This document shows, piece by piece, positions 7,734-12,735 of a DNA stretch of 12,735 nt. The notes beneath the pieces are model-generated. The model made no database searches. It had not been told where the DNA came from and saw only the letters and a program-made list of their open reading frames with translations. Both the position numbers and the translations under genes were made by a program. Every line of letters begins with the position of its first letter. The stretch's first letter is position 1. Source of the stretch: an uncultured Actinomycetes bacterium (GTDB lineage: Bacteria; Actinomycetota; Actinomycetes; Mycobacteriales; Nakamurellaceae); NCBI GenBank assembly GCA_937926105.1, contig CALANS010000109.1, positions 1-12,735 on the forward strand, written 5' to 3'.

Positions 7734-7752
7734 CCGGCTCGGCGAGAGCCGG
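7734..7752 (-). terminator. Hairpin after the 183-aa membrane protein gene
   Basis: CCGGCTC (7734-7740) and GAGCCGG (7746-7752) form a perfect 7-bp GC-rich stem with a 5-nt loop. On the minus strand it begins 10 nt after the TAG stop at 7763. There is no T-tract, as is common for actinobacterial terminators, so it may terminate, pause or only protect the 3' end. It separates the 183-aa gene from the secreted-protein gene, so those two may not share one transcript. Confidence 0.5.
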
Positions 7753-7762
7753 CCTCCGCGCG

Positions 7763-8314
7763 CTATCGGTGCCCCGCCACCTGGTCGCACACCTCCGCGG
7801 CCAGGTCCTGCGGGATCTCACCCACCGGAACCGATACCGCTCCCCACCAACGCATCACCTGCACGTGCATCGCCGGCGGCGACGGCGCCGAATACATACC
7901 CGCACGCGGCAGGCCGGCGAATGCCGAGCAGTCGGTCACGCGGTAGTGCACCACGATGGTGACCGTCTGGCCGCTGGGCACCGTCACTGGCAGATCGTCG
8001 ACGCCCACCACGGGCAGCGCTGCCGACGGGCTTGTCACCCCCGCCACCGACACGCTCGCCCACCCGGCGTTGTGAACCGAGATGCTCTGGCTCACGGCGA
8101 GATCCACTGCCGAGGCACTGGCCGACCAGGACGCGTCGGCTCGCAACCGGGGCCACACCACACCGGAGATGCCGGCCAGGAGCCACCCGGCCAGCAGCGC
8201 CACCACCACCGAGGCCGCGACGGCGGCGGCGCGCCTCGTCCTGCGAGAAGGATGCCCGGTGCCGGGATCCAGCTGCGCCCACACCTCATCGCTCACGCCG
8301 ATGGGTGCCGCCAT
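7763..8314 (-). CDS. Single-pass membrane protein of unknown function
   Basis: This 183-residue protein has a short N-terminal part containing SRRTRR, one transmembrane helix at about residues 29-52, and an outside domain of about 130 residues with many Val/Ser/Ala strands and two cysteines (in TDCSAF and AEVCDQ) that could form a disulfide. I recognise no family. I chose the ATG at 8312-8314, not an upstream start at 8395. TACATT on the minus strand (8326-8321) sits exactly at -12 to -7 of this ATG, which points to a leaderless transcript, and a longer form would read through the divergent promoter. It faces the 7-TM/GntR operon across a 37-bp gap holding a shared palindrome, so GntR may control it too. 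Confidence 0.72.
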   Translation of the reverse strand: MAAPIGVSDEVWAQLDPGTGHPSRRTRRAAAVAASVVVALLAGWLLAGISGVVWPRLRADASWSASASAVDLAVSQSISVHNAGWASVSVAGVTSPSAALPVVGVDDLPVTVPSGQTVTIVVHYRVTDCSAFAGLPRAGMYSAPSPPAMHVQVMRWWGAVSVPVGEIPQDLAAEVCDQVAGHR

Positions 8315-8320
8315 GCGACG

Positions 8321-8344
8321 AATGTAACATGTGCTTGATACATT
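8321..8344. promoter_or_regulatory. Divergent leaderless promoters inside a palindrome; candidate GntR (YtrA-type) operator
   Basis: AATGTA (8321-8326) and TACATT (8339-8344) are the arms of a 24-bp palindrome centred between 8332 and 8333, with 9 of 12 pairs symmetric; the core form is TGTA-N12-TACA. Read outward, each arm is a -10 box TACATT: at -12 to -7 of the minus-strand ATG (8314) and at -13 to -8 of the plus-strand ATG (8352). Both genes would then have leaderless mRNAs from overlapping promoters. Separated TGTA/TACA half-sites resemble those bound by GntR regulators of the YtrA group, and such a regulator is the second gene of the plus-strand operon. Binding is inferred. Confidence 0.55.
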
Positions 8345-8351
8345 AGGCCAC

Positions 8352-9227
8352 ATGTGGGGAGCAGCCGCCGTCACCGTCGCCGCCGTGCTCGTCACCCTGC
8401 TGTGCGCGCGCTACTTCCGGGTGGGGATCTGGCAGCCCGTCGCCCGCCGGCGACTCGAGCGGTTCGCCCGCCGACAATCGCTGGCGGTGACAGTGGCCGG
8501 CGGCCAGCTGCTGATCGACTACCTGGCCACCAGACGACGCTGGCGCGGGGGCGGTTTGCTGCTCAGCGCGGTGGGATCGGTGGCCCTTCCGGTGCTCGTT
8601 CAGGTGCTCGGTCCGCCGGGTCTGATCCGCGGGAATGGCTTCACCGTCAGCTTTATCGCGCTGTTTGCGGGCTGGTTCGCCGGCGCCGTCGTCGCCGAGT
8701 GGCGCATCAACGTGGTCGTCTGCGGGTCACACCGGAGCGCCTCGCTGCGACCGCGCCGGCTGGCGGAGTACCTGCCTCGCGGCGCATGGGTGCTGCCTGC
8801 GGCGATGTGGCTGCTGCTCGGCCTGGCCGACCTCGGTGGGGTGGCCTTCCTGGCGGCGGTGCACCCGGGCGGACTGGCGCCGCTGATCCTGTGGACCGTT
8901 GCCGACATCGCAGTGGCCGCCGTGCTTCTCACGGCCGGCCGGCGGGTGCTGGTTCGATCGCAGCGCATCGCGAGCGCGGATGTCGTGCAGGCCGACGACG
9001 CCATCCGCAGCCGCTCGCTGCACGTGCTGGCCGGATCCGCGCTGACCGTCGGCGGGTACCTGCTCACCGCGACGGTGTACGCCCTGGCGCCCTCGTCGAC
9101 CGTGCTCGCCGACGGCGTCGCCGGAGTACTCGGGGTGGTGTGCGGGTTGGTGCTGCCGCTCTTCGGGTATCTCACGGCGACGACGATCAGCGGCCCGGTC
9201 CGGCGGCGGGGGCCGGAGCCGGCGTGA
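8352..9227 (+). CDS. Multi-pass membrane protein in a GntR operon
   Basis: This 291-residue protein has about seven hydrophobic segments, near residues 3-20, 68-88, 97-117, 145-170, 174-196, 224-246 and 254-277. A basic cytoplasmic stretch (ARRRLERFARRQ) follows the first helix. I see no transporter motif, no Walker motif and no DUF1648-type signature. YtrA-type regulators often sit beside membrane proteins of unknown function that respond to cell-envelope stress, so a role in the membrane under GntR control is a reasonable guess. The ATG at 8352 is preferred over an in-frame start at 8331, because TACATT at 8339-8344 is a well-placed -10 box and 8331 lies inside the palindrome. The stop overlaps the gntR start by one base. 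Confidence 0.82.
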   Translation: MWGAAAVTVAAVLVTLLCARYFRVGIWQPVARRRLERFARRQSLAVTVAGGQLLIDYLATRRRWRGGGLLLSAVGSVALPVLVQVLGPPGLIRGNGFTVSFIALFAGWFAGAVVAEWRINVVVCGSHRSASLRPRRLAEYLPRGAWVLPAAMWLLLGLADLGGVAFLAAVHPGGLAPLILWTVADIAVAAVLLTAGRRVLVRSQRIASADVVQADDAIRSRSLHVLAGSALTVGGYLLTATVYALAPSSTVLADGVAGVLGVVCGLVLPLFGYLTATTISGPVRRRGPEPA

Positions 9228-9679
9228 TGAGCCGAGACCGGCCGGCCCCGCGCGACGACTCCGCTTCGGGCCCGCCGGCTGAGGGCACCGCGGGTGAGTT
9301 GATCATCGATGTGGATACCACCTCGCCGGTGCCGCCGTACGAGCAGATCCGTGCCCAGCTCGCTGGGCTGATCGAGTCCGGCGCCGTACCCGCGGGGACC
9401 AGGCTGCCGCCGATCCGGCAGCTCGCCGCCGATCTCGACCTGGCACCGGGGACGGTCGCACGGGCCTATCGCGAGCTGGACGCCGCCGGTCTGGTCACCG
9501 GACGGGCCCGCACCGGGACGACGGTGACGGCGCGTCCGAAACCCACCGCGGCGCAGGTGCAGCAGCGGCTCGACCGGGCCGCCGACGCCTATGCCTCCAC
9601 GGCCCGCGCCCTGGGGTTGACGCAGGAGCAGGCCATCGCCGCGCTGACCCGCCGGGCCGCGTGCCTGCCGACATCATGA
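9227..9679 (+). CDS. GntR-family regulator, YtrA subfamily
   Basis: This 150-residue protein has a disordered N-terminal extension (about 1-24), a GntR winged helix-turn-helix at about residues 26-102, and a short helical tail. The DNA-binding part shows the family pattern: PPYEQIRAQLAGLIESG, then G-x-x-LPPIRQLAADL, then APGTVARAYRELDAAGLV, then a wing with GRARTGTTV. There is no large ligand-binding domain, and that short form (about 120-150 aa) defines the YtrA group. The start overlaps the upstream stop as TGATG. It probably autoregulates its operon through the palindrome at 8321-8344, which would also affect the divergent 183-aa gene. No ABC transporter genes accompany it here, unlike the classical ytr operon. 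Confidence 0.9.
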   Translation: MSRDRPAPRDDSASGPPAEGTAGELIIDVDTTSPVPPYEQIRAQLAGLIESGAVPAGTRLPPIRQLAADLDLAPGTVARAYRELDAAGLVTGRARTGTTVTARPKPTAAQVQQRLDRAADAYASTARALGLTQEQAIAALTRRAACLPTS

Positions 9680-9744
9680 CGCGAGAATGCCGGCGGCTCA
9701 CGCGTTGTCGGCGCCCTGGTCACCCCATCCCGGCTGGCTCCGGA

Positions 9745-11022
9745 TCAGTGTTCGGTGGGCGGAGAGGCGGTCCACAACGCACTGACCGGCATCGCCCGCA
9801 TCCGTTCGCCGAAGGGTAGCGTGTCGCGGCCCGTGTAGAGCACGATGCCCGCCAGCAAGTCGCCGCCGAGCCGGCCGGCAAGGTGCCGCAACCCAGCGAA
9901 GTCCTCGCCACGCACGGTGGCCGAAGCCTTGACCTCGATGGCCACGACCTGACCGCGCCGATTCTCCAGCACCAGGTCGACCTCCATACCGTCTCTGGTG
10001 CGGTAGTGGTAGAGCTCGGCGCGTTCGTCGCACCAGGTCAACTGGCGTGCGATCTCCATGGCGACAAAACCTTCTAACAACGGACCGAGCGGTCCATCCA
10101 GCCGTTTCAACGTCCGTTCGTCGGCATCGAGCAGGTTGGCGGCAACACCGGAGTCAACCATGGCAACCTTTCCGGCACGAACGGCACGTGCACTGACGTT
10201 CCGCGACCATGCCGGGATTCGCTTGATCAGAAAGACCTCTTCCAGCAAGCTGAGATAGCGCTTCACGGTGACTTGCGGCAACCCCAGATGCGATGCCAAC
10301 GTGCCGGGCATCAGCAGTTGTCCTGAGCGGCTCGCGACAAGCCGCACCAGAGTGCGCATCTCCGAGCTGCGCTCTATCTCGCTCAGGCGCATGACGTCTC
10401 GATTGATCAGATCGGCGACGTAGGAGTCCAGGAAACGCTCGCGCCGCCGCTCCGACCTGGCCACCGCGTCGGGGAATCCTCCGCGCACTACCCTCGCGAT
10501 GTAGCCGTCACGATCATCGGTGCCTACCGGCCGGAGGTCAGGTCCTCGCGCGAACAGCGCATCGATGAATCCGTCCGGTCGCCCGTCGATCTCGCCCTGT
10601 GACAACGGCCAGAGTTCGACGGTCTCCATGCGCCCCGGCAGCGCATCGGGGAGCCGACGCAGGCCGAGGACTCGCGCCGACCCTGTCAACAGGAACCGGC
10701 CCGGCCGGGGGTCGGCGTCGACGGTCTCCTTGATGGCGAGCAAGAGCTCCGGCACCCGCTGGATCTCGTCGATGACCATGGGCCGGTCGGCGCGTACGAA
10801 TTCCGTCGGATCGTGACGTGCCGCATCGCGAACGGCAACGCGGTCCAAGGTCTGCCAGTCGGCACCGATGGCGGAGCCGATGGTCGCGACCATCGTGCTC
10901 TTGCCTGCCTGCCGGGCGCCATTGACGAGCACGACCCGGGTATCGGACAGTGCCTCATGGACGACGGCCGTAGCGTGACGCTGAACGATTCGGCCCATGG
11001 GAGAGGGGGGAATTGCGACCAC
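9745..11022 (-). CDS. ATP-binding protein with AAA_14-like and DUF4143-like domains
   Basis: This 425-residue protein starts with a P-loop ATPase domain: Walker A GARQAGKST (35-43), Walker B MVIDE (82-86) and a sensor-like LLTGSAR (111-117). A winged-helix-like segment follows at about 238-270 (TLASHLGLPQVTVKRYLSLL). The C-terminal part carries EVDLVLE (347-353) and IEVKAS (362-367), the D-(E)xK pattern of PD-(D/E)XK nuclease folds, with D349, E363 and K365 all present. This is the usual architecture of DUF4143 ATPases, widespread accessory proteins whose function is unsettled. The GTG at 11020-11022 is chosen because AAGGAGGT lies just upstream; an ATG at 10998 would be too far from it. Base composition here looks less GC-rich than in the neighbouring genes, suggesting acquired DNA. 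It has its own leader with a phased repeat array and is convergent with gntR. Confidence 0.9.
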   Translation of the reverse strand: MVAIPPSPMGRIVQRHATAVVHEALSDTRVVLVNGARQAGKSTMVATIGSAIGADWQTLDRVAVRDAARHDPTEFVRADRPMVIDEIQRVPELLLAIKETVDADPRPGRFLLTGSARVLGLRRLPDALPGRMETVELWPLSQGEIDGRPDGFIDALFARGPDLRPVGTDDRDGYIARVVRGGFPDAVARSERRRERFLDSYVADLINRDVMRLSEIERSSEMRTLVRLVASRSGQLLMPGTLASHLGLPQVTVKRYLSLLEEVFLIKRIPAWSRNVSARAVRAGKVAMVDSGVAANLLDADERTLKRLDGPLGPLLEGFVAMEIARQLTWCDERAELYHYRTRDGMEVDLVLENRRGQVVAIEVKASATVRGEDFAGLRHLAGRLGGDLLAGIVLYTGRDTLPFGERMRAMPVSALWTASPPTEH

Positions 11023-11025
11023 GTG

Positions 11026-11033
11026 ACCTCCTT
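11026..11033 (-). promoter_or_regulatory. Very strong ribosome binding site for the DUF4143 ATPase
   Basis: AAGGAGGT on the minus strand is the best Shine-Dalgarno sequence I noticed in the window. It lies only 3 nt before the GTG at 11020-11022, a short spacer. It fixes the GTG start; the next in-frame ATG at 10998 would be 27 nt away. Confidence 0.75.
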
Positions 11034-11071
11034 CGGCGGCGGAAGAGCCACCAGGCGCACCGACCGGATAT

Positions 11072-11178
11072 GTCAGTCCAGCCGCTATCGTGGCATCAGC
11101 CTAGCCGCTTGATCTATATCAGTCTAGCCGCTGTTAGCACGTCAGTTTAGCCGCTGCACATGTGTCAGCGCGGTCGCA
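11072..11178. repeat. Iteron-like array: 15-bp repeats at exact 23-bp spacing
   Basis: Four 15-bp repeats start at 11072, 11095, 11118 and 11141, exactly 23 bp apart. A degenerate fifth (11 of 15 consensus matches) starts at 11164, in the same phase. The consensus is RTCAGYYYAGCCGCT: TCAG and AGCCGCT are identical in the first four copies, and every difference among those four is a transition. The 8-bp linkers are unrelated. On the minus strand, the direction of the DUF4143 gene, the unit reads AGCGGCTRRRCTGAY. The array fills most of the gap between that gene's start (11022) and the stop of the kinase-like gene (11188), beginning 50 bp upstream of the GTG. This looks like cooperative protein-binding sites: an operator, a replication- or partition-type iteron, or a recognition array. 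I do not recognise the motif. Confidence 0.88.
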
Positions 11179-11187
11179 CGCTGCGTG

Positions 11188-12009
11188 TCACGGCGGGGTG
11201 ATGGCGATGTCCGCGCGATCCCGGGTGCGATCATCACGAAAGTGCAGCTGCTCGTCCCGCTGCCAACGAGCCAGGAACGGCCGCATGGCCTCCCCGTCGC
11301 GCTCGACTGCTCGTTCCAGGCGCCGGGCCGAGTCGGGCACCTCCACCCAGATCAGCGCCGAGAGCCGATCGGCGACGGCGCGGCGCCCCGACGACACACC
11401 CTCCAGCACCAGCACGTCCACCGCCGGCACGTGCACCGAGCCACCGGGCCGCGGGTGTCCTAAGACCCATTGCACCACCGGCAGTTCCGCCGCGATCCCG
11501 GCGGCCAGCGGCGCCAGCAGGTGCTGCTCCAGCAGCGGCCACCAGTCCAGCGGATGCTCCCAGGTGGCCAGCAGGTCGGTGGACACCACCGTGACCTTTG
11601 AACGGTCACCCGCTATGGCCTTGACCCGCCCTGCGGAGCACGTGCGCAGCGTCGATGACGAGTCCGACCGATCCCTCTCGTCCGGCGCCGAGGAGTCCCC
11701 GTCTCGCAGTCGCCCCGGTCGGATCACGTCACCGCCCAGCACGGCGGAGACAGCCGCGGCCAGCGGCGCCGCCAGGCTGGTCTTACCCGAGCCGCTGGGC
11801 CCGTCCACCGCCACCAACCGGGTGCCTCCCAGCCGGGCCGGGCGGGCGACCGCCAGCCTGGCTGCGGCGGCGATCCCTGCCTCGAGATCCAGAGGTGACG
11901 AAAATCCGGTGTCAAGCGTCGATCCCGGGTCACCCGGTGAACCCGATGCGGCCGGCGGCGGTACACCGGCCCGACCCGGCGGCTCGGCGCCCGGGCGGTG
12001 CACCGTCAC
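11188..12009 (-). CDS. Uridine-kinase-like P-loop NTPase
   Basis: This 273-residue protein has a low-complexity Pro/Gly/Ser N-terminus (1-40) and a kinase-like P-loop domain. Walker A is GPSGSGKTS (70-78), followed later by [18 protein letters not shown] (143-160), the acceptor-side motif of uridine kinase/PRK-type proteins, and [16 protein letters not shown] (201-216). The C-terminus has WQRDEQLHF, common in actinobacterial uridine-kinase-like proteins. Between Walker A and the STDLL motif sits a hydrophilic Asp/Ser/Arg-rich stretch (about 92-138) that I would not expect in the family. Phosphorylation of a nucleoside or another small molecule is likely, but the true substrate is unproven. 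The GTG at 12007-12009 overlaps the recR stop as GTGA, so it is coupled to recR. The unstructured N-terminus leaves some doubt about the start. Confidence 0.82.
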   Translation of the reverse strand: MTVHRPGAEPPGRAGVPPPAASGSPGDPGSTLDTGFSSPLDLEAGIAAAARLAVARPARLGGTRLVAVDGPSGSGKTSLAAPLAAAVSAVLGGDVIRPGRLRDGDSSAPDERDRSDSSSTLRTCSAGRVKAIAGDRSKVTVVSTDLLATWEHPLDWWPLLEQHLLAPLAAGIAAELPVVQWVLGHPRPGGSVHVPAVDVLVLEGVSSGRRAVADRLSALIWVEVPDSARRLERAVERDGEAMRPFLARWQRDEQLHFRDDRTRDRADIAITPP

Positions 12010-12608
12010 GCGTCGACGGTGCGCCGACCGGACAGCGCCCGGCCGAGGGTGACCTCGTCGGCGTACTCCAGATCACCACCCACCGGCAGCCCGCTGGCCA
12101 ATCGAGTCACCGACAGGTCGGGGAAGCTGGCCAGCAGCCGGATCAGGTAGGTGGCGGTCGCCTCGCCCTCCAGGTTCGGGTCGGTGGCCAGGATGACCTC
12201 GCGCACCCCCGGCTGGGCGATGCGTTGCAGCAGCGGCGCGATGCGCAGCTGGTCCGGGCCGATGCCGTCGATCGGCGAGATCGCCCCGCCCAACACGTGG
12301 TAGGTGCCGCGGAACTCCCGGGTGCGCTCCACCGCAGCAACATCCTTGGGCTCCTCCACCACGCAGATCACCGCCGCCTCCCGTCGTGGGTCGGCACAGA
12401 TCCGGCACAGCTCGCCCTCGCTGACGTTGCCGCAGCGCTCGCAGAACCGCACCTCCTCGGCAACCCGCAGTAGCGCGGCGCGCAGCCGCTCGATGTCCGC
12501 CCGATCGGTGGACAGCAGGTGAAAGGCGATGCGCTGCGCCGACTTCGGCCCGATGCCCGGCAACCGGCCGAACTCGTCGATCACATCCTGGACGGGACCC
12601 TCATACAC
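12006..12608 (-). CDS. recR: Recombination mediator protein RecR
   Basis: At 200 residues this has the normal RecR length and every expected element. The N-terminal helix-hairpin-helix is [17 protein letters not shown] (16-32). A four-cysteine zinc finger follows (C56, C59, C68, C71). The Toprim domain spans about 79-172, with VVEEPKDV (83-90) and [14 protein letters not shown] (142-155). The C-terminal signature is [21 protein letters not shown]. RecR works with RecO (and RecF) to load RecA onto SSB-coated single-stranded DNA at gaps. The GTG at 12606-12608 gives the conserved opening MYEGPVQD. It starts 8 nt after the stop of the YbaB-like gene and overlaps the next gene as GTGA, so the three probably form one transcript, as in the common dnaX-ybaB-recR order. 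Confidence 0.98.
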   Translation of the reverse strand: MYEGPVQDVIDEFGRLPGIGPKSAQRIAFHLLSTDRADIERLRAALLRVAEEVRFCERCGNVSEGELCRICADPRREAAVICVVEEPKDVAAVERTREFRGTYHVLGGAISPIDGIGPDQLRIAPLLQRIAQPGVREVILATDPNLEGEATATYLIRLLASFPDLSVTRLASGLPVGGDLEYADEVTLGRALSGRRTVDA

Positions 12609-12616
12609 CGTCGACG

Positions 12617-12735
12617 TCAGCGCTCCACCGGCGACGAGGCCGTTCCGCGACCGCCATCGTCACCGCCATCGTCGTCGTCCTCGTCTTCGCCGTCGTCCTC
12701 GTCTTCGCCGTCGTCCTCGTCTTCGCCGTCGTCCT
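12617..12735 (-). CDS. C-terminal end of a probable YbaB/EbfC nucleoid-associated protein (partial)
   Basis: An open frame enters from the right edge and stops with TGA at 12617-12619, 8 nt before recR. The 38 visible residues are an acidic tail: three copies of DDGEDE, then [10 protein letters not shown], ending SSPVER. A fourth copy of the repeat seems to continue past the window edge. The gene before recR in most bacteria is ybaB, a small nucleoid-associated DNA-binding protein, and this position is the main reason for the call. The conserved YbaB core is outside the window, so the identity is inferred. Such an acidic tail is likely disordered and could modulate DNA binding. Confidence 0.7.
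   Translation of the reverse strand, partial: DDGEDEDDGEDEDDGEDEDDDDGGDDGGRGTASSPVER
12680..12735 (-). repeat. 18-bp in-frame tandem repeat encoding DDGEDE
   Basis: Reading the minus strand, GACGACGGCGAAGACGAG occurs three times without change (12716-12733, 12698-12715, 12680-12697). The two remaining edge bases fit a fourth copy. Codons are identical between copies, which indicates recent expansion by slippage or unequal recombination rather than selection on amino acids alone. The period keeps the reading frame. Confidence 0.9.

Noticed and set aside
8315..8395. Extension of the 183-aa membrane protein to a start at 8395
   Set aside because: It would cross the divergent promoter region and overlap the 7-TM gene; the -10 box is perfectly placed for the ATG at 8314.
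8354..9679. A 441-aa protein ending in the GntR domain
   Set aside because: The region before 9227 is a shadow of the 7-TM gene; the regulator starts at the ATG at 9227 and has the normal YtrA length.
9680..9744. Terminator between gntR and the DUF4143 gene
   Set aside because: Only short, imperfect inverted pieces are present in these 65 bp; no stem convincing enough to call.
11072..11178. The phased repeats as a CRISPR array
   Set aside because: Repeats are 15 bp and the intervals only 8 bp, far shorter than CRISPR repeats and spacers, and no cas gene is present.
12006..12735. Assigning the window to Mycobacterium from the recR locus
   Set aside because: The RecR wording (for example [12 protein letters not shown]) and the acidic tail of the preceding gene differ from the mycobacterial forms I remember, so only a broader actinobacterial placement is supported.

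Overview
The window is very GC-rich DNA (by eye about 70%) with GTG starts, tightly packed and overlapping genes, and promoters that look leaderless. This fits a high-GC actinobacterium. The recR neighbourhood on the right (end of a YbaB-like gene, recR, a uridine-kinase-like P-loop gene) is a chromosomal backbone arrangement. The RecR wording and the acidic YbaB tail do not resemble Mycobacterium as I remember it, so I place the organism in another actinomycete lineage and go no further. I see no rRNA, tRNA, CRISPR array, insertion sequence or phage gene.

Layout, left to right. (1) 1-207: a 27-bp tandem repeat at the window edge and the leader of the first gene. (2) 208-2477, plus strand: an MFS exporter coupled by a TGATG overlap to a PHP-domain phosphoesterase that carries a PolX-like HhH region but no polymerase. 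(3) 2482-3720, minus strand: a second MFS transporter, convergent with the PHP gene and divergent from a TetR regulator (3814-4380); a palindrome between them is a likely shared operator. (4) 4370-8314, minus strand: three exported or membrane-anchored proteins of unknown function: a 183-aa single-pass protein, a 716-aa secreted protein and a lipoprotein. The last two are coupled by a GTGA overlap. (5) 8352-9679, plus strand: a 7-TM protein and a YtrA-type GntR regulator, overlapping by one base. The divergent gap 8315-8351 holds a palindrome whose two arms are also near-identical -10 boxes for the two directions. (6) 9745-11022, minus strand: a DUF4143-type ATPase with an intact PD-(D/E)XK-like motif, in DNA that looks less GC-rich than its surroundings. 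Its upstream region (11072-11178) holds a strictly 23-bp-phased, iteron-like repeat array. (7) 11188-12735, minus strand: end of a YbaB/EbfC-like gene with an acidic tandem-repeat tail, recR, and a uridine-kinase-like P-loop protein.

Three regulator or repeat modules stand out: TetR with its divergent exporter; GntR with the leaderless divergent promoter pair; and the phased repeats in front of the DUF4143 ATPase. The repeats are the strongest candidate for something undescribed. The secreted/lipoprotein pair is the least explained set of genes. All family calls come from reading the sequence; no database search was run.
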